DNA of 64,000 nucleotides from CAUSKK01 sp963532425 (GTDB lineage Bacteria > Pseudomonadota > Gammaproteobacteria > Cardiobacteriales > Cardiobacteriaceae), in the NCBI GenBank assembly GCA_963532425.1, contig CAUSKK010000002.1, positions 124,001 to 188,000 of the forward strand, written 5' to 3'. The translations under genes and the position numbers were made by a program. The notes under the pieces are model-generated. The model saw nothing but the letters and a program-made list of their open reading frames with translations, was not told where the DNA came from and made no database searches. Positions 51,070 to 59,261 of this stretch are shown here, piece by piece (positions within the stretch are counted from its first letter, which is position 1; every line of letters starts with the position of its first letter).

Positions 51070-52146
51070 TTATAAACGAACTATTAGTTTTTTTACGACA
51101 GCATTACCCACTTCTTCCGTGGAAAATGCTTTATTTTGAGCGCCAACTATATCGGCCGTTCCAATAGCCTGACTAATGCATTCACTAATGGCCGAATCAA
51201 TTTTTTCTGCCAGTGCATTTTCATTGAATGAATAACGCAACATTAACGCCACAGACCGTAACATGGCATAGGGATTTGCAATATTTTGGCCGGCAATATC
51301 CGGCGCCGAACCATGAATGGGTTCATAGAGGCCAAAACCATCGCTGCGCAATGAGGCCGAGGGCAATAGGCCAATGGAGCCGGTGAGCATGGAAGCCTCA
51401 TCAGAAAGAATATCGCCGAATAAATTGCCGGTAACGATAACATCGAATTGGCGCGGATTACGCACCAGCTGCATGGCGGCGTTATCCACCAACATATGGG
51501 TTAATTCCACCTCGGGATAATCTTTGCCCAATTCAATCAGCGTTTCGCGCCAGAGCTGGGAGCTTTCCAGCACGTTCATTTTGTCGATGGAGCAGAGCCG
51601 GCGGGAGCGCTTCAGGGCCGCCTCGAAGGCGATTTTACCGAGGCGCCGCACCTCGCTTTCACTGTAAATCAGGGTGTTGTAGCCCACCCGTTCGCCGTTG
51701 CGCTGCTCCAGGCCCCGGGGCTGGCCGAAGTAGATGCCGCCGGTGAGTTCGCGCACGATGAGCAGGTCGAGGTCGCGCACCAGCTCGGCCTTCAGGCTGG
51801 AGCGTTCCACCAGCGCCGCTTCCACCTGCACCGGGCGCAGATTGGCGAACAGGCCCAAATCGGCGCGCAGCTGCAGCAGGCCGGTTTCTGGCCGCTGGGC
51901 CCGGGGGAGATTGTCCCAGCGCGGGCCGCCCACCGCCGCCAGCAGCACCGCATCCACCCGCCGCGCCGCCGCCCGGGTGGCCGCCGGATAGGGTTCACCG
52001 CTGGCTTCCACCGCCGCGCCGCCAATGGGCGCCTCCTCCCAGTCCAAGGCCAGCCCCCTTTCCCGGAGCACCGTCAATAGTTTTTTGGCCTGGGCCATAA
52101 TTTCCGGCCCAATGCCATCACCGGCCAACAGTAATATTTTTTTCAT
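51070..52146 (-). CDS. leuB: 3-isopropylmalate dehydrogenase LeuB
   Basis: LeuB oxidises and decarboxylates 3-isopropylmalate in leucine synthesis. The 358-residue product shows LLAGDGIGPEIMAQA, the substrate Arg block RELTGGIYFGQPRG, the Lys/Asp sites DKMNVLESSQLWRE and VTGNLFGDILSDEASMLTGSIG, and the NAD motif EPIHGSAPDIAGQNIANP. It lies 260 bases beyond leuD, read the same way, and upstream of fimV. The 3' 100 codons are AT-richer than the rest. Confidence 0.97.
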   Translation of the reverse strand: MKKILLLAGDGIGPEIMAQAKKLLTVLRERGLALDWEEAPIGGAAVEASGEPYPAATRAAARRVDAVLLAAVGGPRWDNLPRAQRPETGLLQLRADLGLFANLRPVQVEAALVERSSLKAELVRDLDLLIVRELTGGIYFGQPRGLEQRNGERVGYNTLIYSESEVRRLGKIAFEAALKRSRRLCSIDKMNVLESSQLWRETLIELGKDYPEVELTHMLVDNAAMQLVRNPRQFDVIVTGNLFGDILSDEASMLTGSIGLLPSASLRSDGFGLYEPIHGSAPDIAGQNIANPYAMLRSVALMLRYSFNENALAEKIDSAISECISQAIGTADIVGAQNKAFSTEEVGNAVVKKLIVRL

Positions 52147-52362
52147 AGATTTCTTCTCAAAAGATAAAGCGCTTTTATATTGCCGCTATTTCGTTTTATT
52201 TATCCGCGCGGCCCCTGAATTCAAAAGAGACTTTTCTATTTTGGCAGAAGCGCTATTCCTCCAGCAATATTTATTCGACTATTAATAGAGAAGCGCTTCG
52301 CTGCCCAATCTTTTATTTGCTGAATTCTTTTATTCAGTTGGCGAAGAAACTATTCCCTTTCG

Positions 52363-52392
52363 CCGGCGGAATAATTGCAATTATTTCGCCGG
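52363..52392. repeat. 30-bp near-perfect palindrome between leuD and leuB
   Basis: CCGGCGGAATAATT-GC-AATTATTTCGCCGG can pair over its whole length with a single G-U pair. It lies 14 bases after the leuD stop, in the 260-base AT-rich gap before leuB. There is no T-run, so it is a transcript-end stabiliser, a weak terminator or a protein site; I cannot tell which. The rest of the gap holds one GAAGCGCTTC copy near 52292 and nothing else I can name. Confidence 0.6.
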
Positions 52393-52406
52393 AACAATTG
52401 GAGGCT

Positions 52407-53042
52407 TTAGAACTTTTGTTTTGGGTCGTTGATGAGCCAGGGCTGGGCCGCCAGCCGTTTGGCCTCAAAGGCCCGGATAAGCTCGGCCTGGCGTAGGGTT
52501 TGGCCGATATCGTCCAGGCCCTGCAGCAGCGCCTGGCGGCGGAATTCGTCCACCTGGAAGGGGAAGCGCTTCCCGGCGGCGATGATGATTTGTTGGGCTA
52601 AATCCACAGTCAGGGGAAGCGCTTCGTCCGGGGGAAGCGCTTCGCTCAGGGCAAAGAGGGCGTCGGCGTCCGACGGGCTGACCAGCGCCGGCAGCAGGCC
52701 ATTTTTAAAGCAGTTGCTGTAGAAAATATCGCCGAAGGAGGGCGCAATGACGGCGCGGATGCCGTAGTCGTCCAGAGCCCAGACCGCGTGTTCCCGCGAG
52801 GAACCACAGCCGAAATTATGGCCGGCCAGCAGAAATTTGGCGCCGGCATAGCGCGGCTGGTTCAGGACGAAATCCGGGTTGGGGGTGCGGTCGGGCAGAT
52901 AGCGCTCGTCGTCAAAAAGATACTGGCCGAAGCCGATTTTGTTGATTTTCTTCAGGTATTCCTTCGGTAGGAGGGCGTCGGTGTCGATGTTGCTGCGGTA
53001 GAACGGCACCAGCAGGCCGCTTTCGTGGGTAAAGGCTTTCAA
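52407..53042 (-). CDS. leuD: 3-isopropylmalate dehydratase small subunit LeuD
   Basis: LeuD is the swivelling small subunit of isopropylmalate isomerase and forms the active site with LeuC. The 211-residue product starts FTHESGLLVPFYRSNIDTDALLPKEYLK and has FLLAGHNFGCGSSREHAVWALDDYGIRAVIAPSFGDIFY, the family hallmark. A segment (SEALPPDEALPL) written by two adjacent palindrome copies sits in a loop. leuC lies 47 bases upstream. Confidence 0.96.
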   Translation of the reverse strand: MKAFTHESGLLVPFYRSNIDTDALLPKEYLKKINKIGFGQYLFDDERYLPDRTPNPDFVLNQPRYAGAKFLLAGHNFGCGSSREHAVWALDDYGIRAVIAPSFGDIFYSNCFKNGLLPALVSPSDADALFALSEALPPDEALPLTVDLAQQIIIAAGKRFPFQVDEFRRQALLQGLDDIGQTLRQAELIRAFEAKRLAAQPWLINDPKQKF

Positions 53043-53089
53043 TGGGATTCCTCATGGGGGGCCGGCGGACCCCGGCCCCGAATGGCTTG

Positions 53090-54496
53090 TTAGATGGGTT
53101 TGAAAAAGGCGCGACCATCGACGAAATGGCCGTGCACCGCCGCCAGCGCCGCCATGGCCGGACTGACCAGATAGGTGCGGGCACCCTGGCCCTGGCGACC
53201 CTCGAAATTGCGGTTGGAGGTGGAGGCGCAGGCCAGGCCAGCCGGCAATTTGTCTTCGTTCATGGCCAGGCACATGGAACAGCCTGGCGAGCGCCACTCG
53301 AAGCCGGCGGCCCGGAAGATTTCGTCCAGTCCCTCGGCCTCGGCCTGGGCCTTGACCAGCCCGGAGCCCGGCACCACCAGCGCCATTTGAATGTTCGGGG
53401 CCAGGCGCCGGCCTTCGAGCAGCCGGGCGGCCAGACGCAAATCCTCGATGCGGGCGTTGGTGCAGGAGCCGATGAAAATGGCGTCCAGCGGGAATTCGCC
53501 CACCGGCTGGCCCTCGCGGAGATTCATATAGGCCAGGGCCCGCTGCCAGTCGCGGCGTTGGCTTTCGCTGCGGGCCTCACTCAGATAGGGCACCCGGCCG
53601 TCCACGTCCACCACCATTTCCGGCGACGTGCCCCAGCTCACCTGGGGTTTGATGGCGCTGCCGTCCAGAAAAACTTCGGCGTCGAAGCGGGCGTCCGGGT
53701 CGCTGACCAGCGAGCGGAAATAGGCCTCGGCCCGGGGCCAGAGCTCGCCCTTGGGGCTGTGCGGCCGGGGGCGGATATAGGCGATGGTGGTGTCGTCCAC
53801 GGCCATGAGTCCGGCCCGGGCGCCGGCCTCGATGGACATGTTGCAGATGGTCATGCGCGCTTCCATGGACAGGCCGCGAATGGTGCTGCCGGCGAATTCC
53901 AGGGTGTAGCCGGTGCCGCCGCCGGCGCCGATGGTGGCGATGATTTTCAGCATCACATCCTTGGCAAAAACCCCCGGCTGCAGGGCACCATCGACGGTGA
54001 TGCGCATGGTTTTGGTCTTTTTCTGAATCAGGCACTGGGTGGCCATGACGTGTTCCACCTCGCTGGTGCCGATGCCAAAGGCCAGGGCGGCAAAGGCCCC
54101 GTGGGTGGAGGTATGGGAATCGCCGCAAACAAGGGTCATGCCGGGCAGGGTTAGCCCCTGCTCCGGGCCGATGACGTGAACGATGCCCTGGCGCGGGTCG
54201 CGCTGGCCGAAGAGGCTGATGCCAAATTCGGCACAGTTCTGTTCCAGGGCCGCCAGCTGGGCCTGGGAGACCTCATCGACGTGGCCGCTGGCACGGGTGG
54301 GGACGTTGTGGTCGGGCACCGCCTGCATCGAGGACACGCGCCAGGGCTGGCGGCCGGCCAGCCGCAGGCCGTCGAAGGGCTGGGGCGACGTAACCTCGTG
54401 AATCAGGTGGCGGTCAATGTAGAGCAGGGTTTGCTCCTCCTGCTGGGCGACGCAGTGTTCGTCCCAGAGCTTGTCGTAGAGGGTTCTAGCGGCCAT
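53090..54496 (-). CDS. leuC: 3-isopropylmalate dehydratase large subunit LeuC
   Basis: LeuC carries the 4Fe-4S cluster of isopropylmalate isomerase. The 468-residue product has TLYDKLWDEHCV at the N-terminus, GDSHTSTHGAFAALAFGIGTSEVEHV, the cluster cysteines in GSCTNARIEDL and CSMCLAMNEDKL, and GRQGQGARTYLVSPAMAA. I place the start at 54496, matching the E. coli N-terminus and overlapping the lysA stop by 11 bases; an earlier in-frame ATG falls inside lysA. The lysA-leuC coupling is less usual than leuABCD order. Confidence 0.96.
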   Translation of the reverse strand: MAARTLYDKLWDEHCVAQQEEQTLLYIDRHLIHEVTSPQPFDGLRLAGRQPWRVSSMQAVPDHNVPTRASGHVDEVSQAQLAALEQNCAEFGISLFGQRDPRQGIVHVIGPEQGLTLPGMTLVCGDSHTSTHGAFAALAFGIGTSEVEHVMATQCLIQKKTKTMRITVDGALQPGVFAKDVMLKIIATIGAGGGTGYTLEFAGSTIRGLSMEARMTICNMSIEAGARAGLMAVDDTTIAYIRPRPHSPKGELWPRAEAYFRSLVSDPDARFDAEVFLDGSAIKPQVSWGTSPEMVVDVDGRVPYLSEARSESQRRDWQRALAYMNLREGQPVGEFPLDAIFIGSCTNARIEDLRLAARLLEGRRLAPNIQMALVVPGSGLVKAQAEAEGLDEIFRAAGFEWRSPGCSMCLAMNEDKLPAGLACASTSNRNFEGRQGQGARTYLVSPAMAALAAVHGHFVDGRAFFKPI

Positions 54497-55727
54497 GAAG
54501 CGCTTCCAGTTCGTCGGCCCAGAGGGCATGAAGCGCTTCCCGGCGCCGAATCAGATGCAGCTGGTTTTCGTCCCAGAGCAGTTCCGGCAGCCGGGGGCGG
54601 CTGTTGTAGTTGGACGACATGGCAAAGCCGTAGGCACCGACGCCGGCCATGGCGATGAGGTCGCCGGTGTTCATGGGTAGGGCATAGTCCTTGGCAAAGC
54701 AATCGCCGCTCTCACAGACCGGCCCGACGATGTCCTGCACCGTGGCCGGGTCCCCGGGCCGGCTGAGATTGCGGAACTGGGGTTTGGCCTGGTAGAGGGC
54801 CGGACGCAGATAGTCATTCATGGCACTGTCGAGCATGACGAAGCGGCGGCCGTGCTGCTCCTTCACCGCCACCACCCGGGACAGGAGCAGGGCGCTATTG
54901 CCAACGATGGAGCGGCCCGGCTGCAGCTGGAGGGCGTAGGGGGTGCCGGCCAGCACCTGGGCCAGCTCGTCCCGAAGCGCTTCGGGCTGGGGCACCGTCT
55001 GGCCCTCGAACATTTCGATGCCGAGGCCACCGCCGATGTCCAGATGGTCGATAGCAATGCCAAGCGCTTCCAGGCGCCGGGCCAAAGCCAGCAGGGATTC
55101 GGCCGCCGTGCGGAAGGGAGCCAGCGTTGTAATCTGCGAACCGATGTGGCAGCCGATGCCCTTGATTTCCAGCGCCGGCTGCTGGGCGGCCCAACGGTAG
55201 AGCGCTTCGGCCTGCTCCAGGGCAATGCCGAATTTATTTTCCTTGAGGCCGGTGGCGATGTAGGGGTGGGTCTGGGCGTCCACCTCGGGGTTGATGCGCA
55301 GGGCAATGGGCGCCCGCCGGCCCTGGGCCGCCGCCAGCTGGGCCAGCCGTTCCAGTTCGGCCGGGCTCTCCACATTGAAACAGCCAATGCCCACCTCCAG
55401 GGCCCGGCGGATTTCCGCATCGCCCTTGGCCACGCCGGAAAAGACGATGCCGGCCGCCGGCGCCCCGGCCAGCAGCACCCGCTCCAACTCGCCGACGGAA
55501 ACGATGTCAAAGCCGGCGCCCAGCTGGTGCAACAGGCGCAGAATGCTGAGATTGCCGTTGGCCTTCACCGCATAGTGAATGCGCAGCGGCCGGCCGTTGA
55601 TACTGCCCCGGTAGCGGCGAAAGCGCTCCCGGATGAAGGCGCCGCTGTATAGATATAATGGCGTGCCCTGGTCGGCGGCCAGCTGTTCGAAGTTTATTTC
55701 TTTGAAATCATTGAGAATTTGCCACAT
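54486..55727 (-). CDS. lysA: Diaminopimelate decarboxylase LysA
   Basis: LysA makes L-lysine from meso-diaminopimelate, using PLP. The 413-residue product has the PLP-lysine block IHYAVKANGNLSIL, the phosphate-binding DIGGGLGIEM, the EPGR-type motif seen as LQPGRSIVGNS, and the catalytic CESGDCFAKD. The start at 55727 (MWQILNDFKEINF) matches family N-termini and lies within the lptM end (20-base overlap). Its C-terminus contains two palindrome-encoded EALH segments. It sits just after lptM as in other gammaproteobacteria. Confidence 0.96.
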   Translation of the reverse strand: MWQILNDFKEINFEQLAADQGTPLYLYSGAFIRERFRRYRGSINGRPLRIHYAVKANGNLSILRLLHQLGAGFDIVSVGELERVLLAGAPAAGIVFSGVAKGDAEIRRALEVGIGCFNVESPAELERLAQLAAAQGRRAPIALRINPEVDAQTHPYIATGLKENKFGIALEQAEALYRWAAQQPALEIKGIGCHIGSQITTLAPFRTAAESLLALARRLEALGIAIDHLDIGGGLGIEMFEGQTVPQPEALRDELAQVLAGTPYALQLQPGRSIVGNSALLLSRVVAVKEQHGRRFVMLDSAMNDYLRPALYQAKPQFRNLSRPGDPATVQDIVGPVCESGDCFAKDYALPMNTGDLIAMAGVGAYGFAMSSNYNSRPRLPELLWDENQLHLIRRREALHALWADELEALHGR

Positions 55728-55818
55728 GGTGTTCCGGCTCCTCGGGAAGGTATAAATCGCCCTTTTGGCCACAGGCGCCGAGCAGCAGAGCCAGCGCCAG
55801 AATACATTTTTGCCCCAT
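55708..55818 (-). CDS. lptM: LptM (YifL) family small lipoprotein
   Basis: A 36-residue lipoprotein precursor: MGQKCILALALLLGACGQKGDLYLPE. The lipobox L-G-A-C is followed by G-Q-K-G-x-L-Y-L-P, the exact hallmark of LptM, which in E. coli helps LptD mature in the outer membrane. The lptM-lysA order is conserved in gammaproteobacteria. The ATG at 55818 is only 28 bases from the divergent esterase start. Confidence 0.9.
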   Translation of the reverse strand: MGQKCILALALLLGACGQKGDLYLPEEPEHHVANSQ

Positions 55819-55846
55819 AAGTATTACGCGAAAAAAAGGAAAGATT

Positions 55847-56479
55847 ATGCAACAGCAACTGGAAAAAATCACGATTGACGGGTCGGAAAAGGCAACGCAA
55901 ACAATCATTTGGCTCCACGGCTACGGGGCCGATGGCTATGATTTTGTGTCGCTGATTCCCTCGCTGCGGCTGGCGCCCAGCACCCGGGTTATTCTGCCCT
56001 CGGCGCCACTCCGGCCGGTGCAAATCAACGGCAACCAGCCCATTCGGGCCTGGTATGACATCGGCGACCTGCGTCTTGACTGGGAGGATGTGGCCGGCAT
56101 CGAACGAAGCGCTTCCCAGCTCCAGGCCCTGGGAGCCGAGGAATTGGCCGCCGGCCGGCGGCTGCTCTATGTGGGTTTCTCCCAGGGCGGGGTGCTGGCC
56201 CTCTGGCTCGGCACGCGGACGCCCTGCAACGGCGCCATTGGCCTGTCCACCTATCTGGCCGATGCCGACCACACGCCGCCCCCGAGTGATGAACGTCCGC
56301 TGCTGCTGATGCATGGCCACGATGATGAGGTCATTCCGCTGAAACGGGGCCAGCAGGCCCGGGAGCGGCTACAGGCACTAGGCTACCAGCCCCGGTGGCT
56401 GAGCTATGACATGGGCCATCAGGTTTGCCCCCGCCAGGTTGGTGATTTGGAAAAACACCTGCGACAGCTGGGATTTTGA
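55847..56479 (+). CDS. Carboxylesterase / phospholipase family alpha-beta hydrolase
   Basis: A 210-residue cytosolic serine hydrolase of the EstB/acyl-protein thioesterase family: IIWLHGYGADGYDF (oxyanion strand), VILPSAPLRPVQINGNQPIRAWYDI, nucleophile elbow GFSQGG, MHGHDDEVIPL (catalytic Asp) and MGHQVCPRQ (catalytic His). The preferred substrate is not evident; relatives cleave short acyl esters and thioesters. It stands alone, divergent from lptM-lysA. ERSASQLQ is palindrome-encoded. Confidence 0.92.
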   Translation: MQQQLEKITIDGSEKATQTIIWLHGYGADGYDFVSLIPSLRLAPSTRVILPSAPLRPVQINGNQPIRAWYDIGDLRLDWEDVAGIERSASQLQALGAEELAAGRRLLYVGFSQGGVLALWLGTRTPCNGAIGLSTYLADADHTPPPSDERPLLLMHGHDDEVIPLKRGQQARERLQALGYQPRWLSYDMGHQVCPRQVGDLEKHLRQLGF

Positions 56480-56517
56480 TTTAAAATCGGCCTTTTCTTA
56501 AGGAAGGACAATAAATT

Positions 56518-56967
56518 ATGAAAAAAATCATTATATTAGCCGTTTTATGCAGTTGGACTGCACAGGCGCAAACCGTAACCTCAACTCCCAGTGCCACACC
56601 AAGTGTAACGCCCACTGTAACCCCTGGTACTGTTATTGGCTATAGCCCAAGTGGGGTTGCCATGCTTGCACCGCCAGAAGGACAGACCATGGACCCTATT
56701 CCAACCAATGTTGCCGACGTGGCTCCAAAAGAGGGCGCCCCCACCTTTAACCGTCCCGGCAGTACGCCCATAAATAAGGCCAGTAACGCCACTGAAGCAA
56801 ACCAGGAAACGACCACGCCCGCAGTTAGCCCGAGCCCAACGCCGGTAGCCTTTTGCTCCGGTGAGGGGGAGAAAGTGATTACAGTCAATCGGAATGGTCG
56901 ACTGGAAGAGCTGTGCCTGCTTGGCGATGGCACCACCGTTAATCAGGCTGGCTACGGTAAAAAATAA
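56518..56967 (+). CDS. Small secreted Pro/Thr-rich protein of unknown function
   Basis: A 149-residue protein with a clean signal peptide (cut after AQA, residue 17), then low-complexity Thr/Pro/Ser stretches (TSTPSATPSVTPTVTP; PAVSPSPTP) like the linkers of the two TbpB-like lipoproteins, and a C-terminal CSGEGEKVITVNRNGRLEELCLL with two cysteines 20 residues apart that could form a disulphide. I do not recognise the fold. It has a good ribosome site (AAGGA) and ends before a bidirectional terminator. Confidence 0.75.
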   Translation: MKKIIILAVLCSWTAQAQTVTSTPSATPSVTPTVTPGTVIGYSPSGVAMLAPPEGQTMDPIPTNVADVAPKEGAPTFNRPGSTPINKASNATEANQETTTPAVSPSPTPVAFCSGEGEKVITVNRNGRLEELCLLGDGTTVNQAGYGKK

Positions 56968-56985
56968 TCTTTAGTTAGTATTAAT

Positions 56986-57018
56986 AAAAAAGAAGCGCTT
57001 CCCGAAGGAAGCGCTTTT
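56986..57018. terminator. Bidirectional terminator made of two palindrome copies
   Basis: AAGCGCTTCC-CGAA-GGAAGCGCTT forms a 10-bp stem from one exact and one near copy of GAAGCGCTTC. On the minus strand the loop reads UUCG and the hairpin is followed by TTCTTTTTTA, so it ends the tRNA operon; on the plus strand a weaker TTTTGG follows for the secreted-protein gene. Confidence 0.85.
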
Positions 57019-57087
57019 GGTTTATAGAAAAGGTGAAAAGTTTTTCTATACACATGCTACGAAAATAAAAAACAACAATGACAAAAC

Positions 57088-57163
57088 TGGCGTCCCCTAG
57101 GGGATTCGAACCCCTGTTATCGCCGTGAAAGGGCGGTGTCCTAGGCCTCTAGACGAAGGGGAC
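57088..57163 (-). tRNA. tRNA-Glu (UUC), copy 1
   Basis: Reverse complement begins GTCCCCTTCGTCTAGAGGCC and ends GGGGACG-CCA, with anticodon loop CTTTCAC (anticodon UUC). The acceptor stem is GTCCCC-family with CCA encoded. The outermost anticodon-stem pair is C-A, a mismatch, where copy 2 has U-G. Confidence 0.97.
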
Positions 57164-57185
57164 AAAGATAAAGGGAAAAGAAAAG

Positions 57186-57261
57186 TGGCATCTCCTAGGG
57201 GAATCGAACCCCTGTTACCGCCGTGAAAGGGCGATGTCCTGGACCGCTAGACGAAGGAGAC
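57186..57261 (-). tRNA. tRNA-Glu (UUC), copy 2
   Basis: Reverse complement begins GTCTCCTTCGTCTAGCGGTC and ends GGAGAT-G-CCA; anticodon loop CTTTCAC (UUC). The first acceptor pair is G-U instead of G-C. It lies 22 bases from copy 1 and 6 bases from tRNA-Ala, as part of one transcript. Confidence 0.97.
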
Positions 57262-57267
57262 AGAAAT

Positions 57268-57343
<76 letters not shown>

Positions 57344-57365
57344 ACATGCTGATTGAGAAGTGGCT

Positions 57366-57394
57366 AGTTTAGTGACGAAACCTCAATCTGTCAA
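57366..57394 (-). promoter_or_regulatory. Sigma-70 promoter of the tRNA-Ala/Glu/Glu operon
   Basis: On the minus strand TTGACA, a 17-base spacer and TAAACT lie 23 bases upstream of the tRNA-Ala 5' end. The -35 is a perfect consensus match. Confidence 0.85.
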
Positions 57395-57475
57395 ACAATT
57401 TTTTAGCTAATTTAATAATTCATTGTTTTTAAATTGTTTTTAACGGATGATGCTCTGTAAAAAACGCGGATGAAC

Positions 57476-58037
57476 TCATGCTGAGAAGTTCTGTGGCAGC
57501 ACTAGCGCCCGAATAATGCCCACTGCTGACCGAAGCTGATGGGAAGTGGTTAGCCCTGTCGGCCAGCCCCACCTTGGCCACAGCAGCCGAAGCGCTTCCT
57601 GCCGGGCCTGCTTCCAACTCTGACCCTGCACCACCACCGGCGTCTCCATCACGGTTTTCCGGGGCGCTTTTATGGGGGAAAGAAAATGTTGGAAAACCAT
57701 ACTGGTTTTGCGCCGCCAGTGCTGAATATCGGCCTTGCTCGGTGCCACCGCAAAATCAATGGTTAAATCCGGAAAACGACGCTGGCCGCGTTCGGATCGT
57801 TCCAAAGGATTGAGGCAGCGTAAAAATTTGGTTTTGCCGGAGCTAGAGGAGCCCAGAATGACCATAATGCTGCCGCCGGCAATCCTGAGGCTGACATCAG
57901 GCAGAATGGTCTGGGTGCTGAAGGTTTTGTGAATGTTCAGAATGTCTATATTTAGCCACGTACTGGTCCAAGCGTTTTTCCAGGCCAGCCTGTAGCCAAT
58001 ACGGACCGTAACAGAAAACCCAGTAAAATTTTCTTCA
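57476..58037 (-). pseudogene. Remnant of an amino-acid ABC transporter (start of a secreted-protein gene, permease end, ATPase)
   Basis: An ATPase remnant reads DILNIHKTFSTQTILPDVSL, then Walker A GSSSSGKTKFLRCLNPLE, a Q-loop (MVFQHF) and PVVVQGQSWKQARQEALRLL, clear kin of GlnQ/ArtP-type importers. Near 57600 the frame breaks: KVGLADRANHFPS continues in another frame, and the LSGGQ signature, Walker B and the rest are lost. Upstream (57950-57990) a third frame gives GLEKRLDQYVAKYR, like the end of a permease, and at 58037 an ATG with AAGGAG opens MKKILLGFLL, a signal-peptide start that stops after 28 codons. Best read as one decayed operon. Confidence 0.8.
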
Positions 58038-58053
58038 TAAAAAACTCCTTAAA

Positions 58054-58422
58054 TCAGTAGAAATTAGCTTTCCAGCAATCGCCGATGCGAACGGCGGTAA
58101 AGATATCGCGGTCATTATGGCTACCGTCGGCCCGCACAAACTCCACTTCCACGCTGGCATAGTCGCCCTCAATGGTAATGTTCTGTACCTGGAATTCCTG
58201 CACGGTCATAAAAATCTCGCGAACGGCGGCGCTGTCCCTCTGGCAGCGTTGGCGCAGCGCCGTGCGGTTCTGTTCGTTGCCAGTGGTTACATTAGCAACC
58301 ACCGCATCACAGTTGCCCACCTTCATGGCATTAAGCACATTGACCACGGCCAACCCCGGGCCGGCATTATCCGCCCAGAGTCCCGCCGCAGGGAAAAACA
58401 TTAGCCACAGTAGATTTCTCAT
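58054..58422 (-). CDS. Small secreted protein, related to the 58554 protein
   Basis: A 122-residue protein with a signal peptide (cut near LWA, residue 17) and a compact domain: VVNVLNAMKVGNCDAVVANV, a helix with RQRCQRDSAAV, VQEFQVQNITIEGDYASVEVEFVRADG and VRIGDCWKANFY. The same order of blocks occurs in the C-terminal domain of the protein at 58554 (VLSFLRALKDGKCEAL, ADCKKDIETL, IADFKVSKVEIIG, VEIEYLGDDGK, KGWKTSF), so they are paralogues. The layout recalls DUF4878/NTF2-like proteins. Function unknown. Three cysteines could include one disulphide. Confidence 0.75.
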   Translation of the reverse strand: MRNLLWLMFFPAAGLWADNAGPGLAVVNVLNAMKVGNCDAVVANVTTGNEQNRTALRQRCQRDSAAVREIFMTVQEFQVQNITIEGDYASVEVEFVRADGSHNDRDIFTAVRIGDCWKANFY

Positions 58423-58510
58423 CTGTCCTTCCTCACTGCTTGCCCGGGAGGGATAAACCAGAACCCCAGCGCCCCGGTCGAAGCGCTTCGGTTCCGGCCT
58501 GTTGCCCTCT

Positions 58511-58546
58511 TAAAAAAACGAAGCGCTTCGGGCAGAAGCGCTTCGT
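58511..58546 (-). terminator. Terminator made of two exact GAAGCGCTTC copies
   Basis: ACGAAGCGCTTC-GGGCA-GAAGCGCTTCGT is a perfect 12-bp stem; on the minus strand seven T follow. It starts 7 bases after the stop of the 58554 gene. Confidence 0.92.
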
Positions 58547-58553
58547 GGTGGAA

Positions 58554-59153
58554 TTAGAAGGAGGTTTTCCAGCCCTTCTCGCCCTTCTGCAGGGTGAATT
58601 TATCGGCAGGTCGGTCGGCACTCTTGCCGTCGTCGCCCAGATATTCAATCTCGACAATGGCCTTATCCTTATCGGCCCCGATGATTTCCACTTTGCTCAC
58701 TTTGAAATCAGCAATGTCCACAAATTCCAGCTTCAGAGTTTCAATGTCCTTCTTACAGTCGGCCACCATTTCCTCTTTCTGCTCATCGGCGGTCAGTTCC
58801 ACCTGGGCAATCAGCGCTTCACATTTACCGTCTTTCAATGCACGAAGGAAGCTCAGCACGGATTCTTCGGGAGTTTCGGCACCCTTGCTGGCTTCGGCTT
58901 TGGCTTCCTCAGGTTTGGCTGCTTCGGGTTTAGTTTCTTCAGTTTTGGCTTCTTCTTTTACTTCCTCGGCTTTGGCGTCTGCTTGGGCTTCTTCACCTTT
59001 TGCCTCTTCAGTTTTGGCAGCTTCAGCCTTGGTTTCGGGTTTAACCTCTTCGGCTTTTACTTCACTCTTCACTTCCTCGCTGGCAGCGGGGGCGTTGTCC
59101 TGGGCTGTGGCCCAGCCGGCCAGTAGAAAACTCAGCAGTAATAATTTTTTCAT
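58554..59153 (-). CDS. Secreted protein with Glu/Lys/Ala-rich repeats and a DUF4878-like domain
   Basis: A 199-residue protein: signal peptide (about residues 1-17, cut after ATA), a low-complexity segment (about 20-100) made of E-A-K, E-V-K and E-E-x-K-x-E units that could form an extended charged helix across the periplasm, and a C-terminal domain matching the 58054 protein block by block. I take the ATG at 59153, which gives a standard signal peptide; an ATG five codons earlier is possible. The acidic repeat DNA (GCTTCGGCTT-type tracts) is a candidate for repeat-length change. Function unknown. Confidence 0.75.
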   Translation of the reverse strand: MKKLLLLSFLLAGWATAQDNAPAASEEVKSEVKAEEVKPETKAEAAKTEEAKGEEAQADAKAEEVKEEAKTEETKPEAAKPEEAKAEASKGAETPEESVLSFLRALKDGKCEALIAQVELTADEQKEEMVADCKKDIETLKLEFVDIADFKVSKVEIIGADKDKAIVEIEYLGDDGKSADRPADKFTLQKGEKGWKTSF

Positions 59154-59261
59154 GGTTGTTGTACTCATTAAATAGATGAAAGGGAGCCCAATTCTAGCAC
59201 GGCCTCTGCCCGGGGCCGAATGACCATTGGGTTTTGGCCTAGGCCGAGCATGCCGGGTTAT

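Noticed and set aside
55708..55908. A 66-codon reading of lptM with a longer N-terminus
   Set aside because: The extra residues overlap the divergent esterase gene and destroy the signal peptide; the start at 55818 gives a standard lipoprotein precursor.
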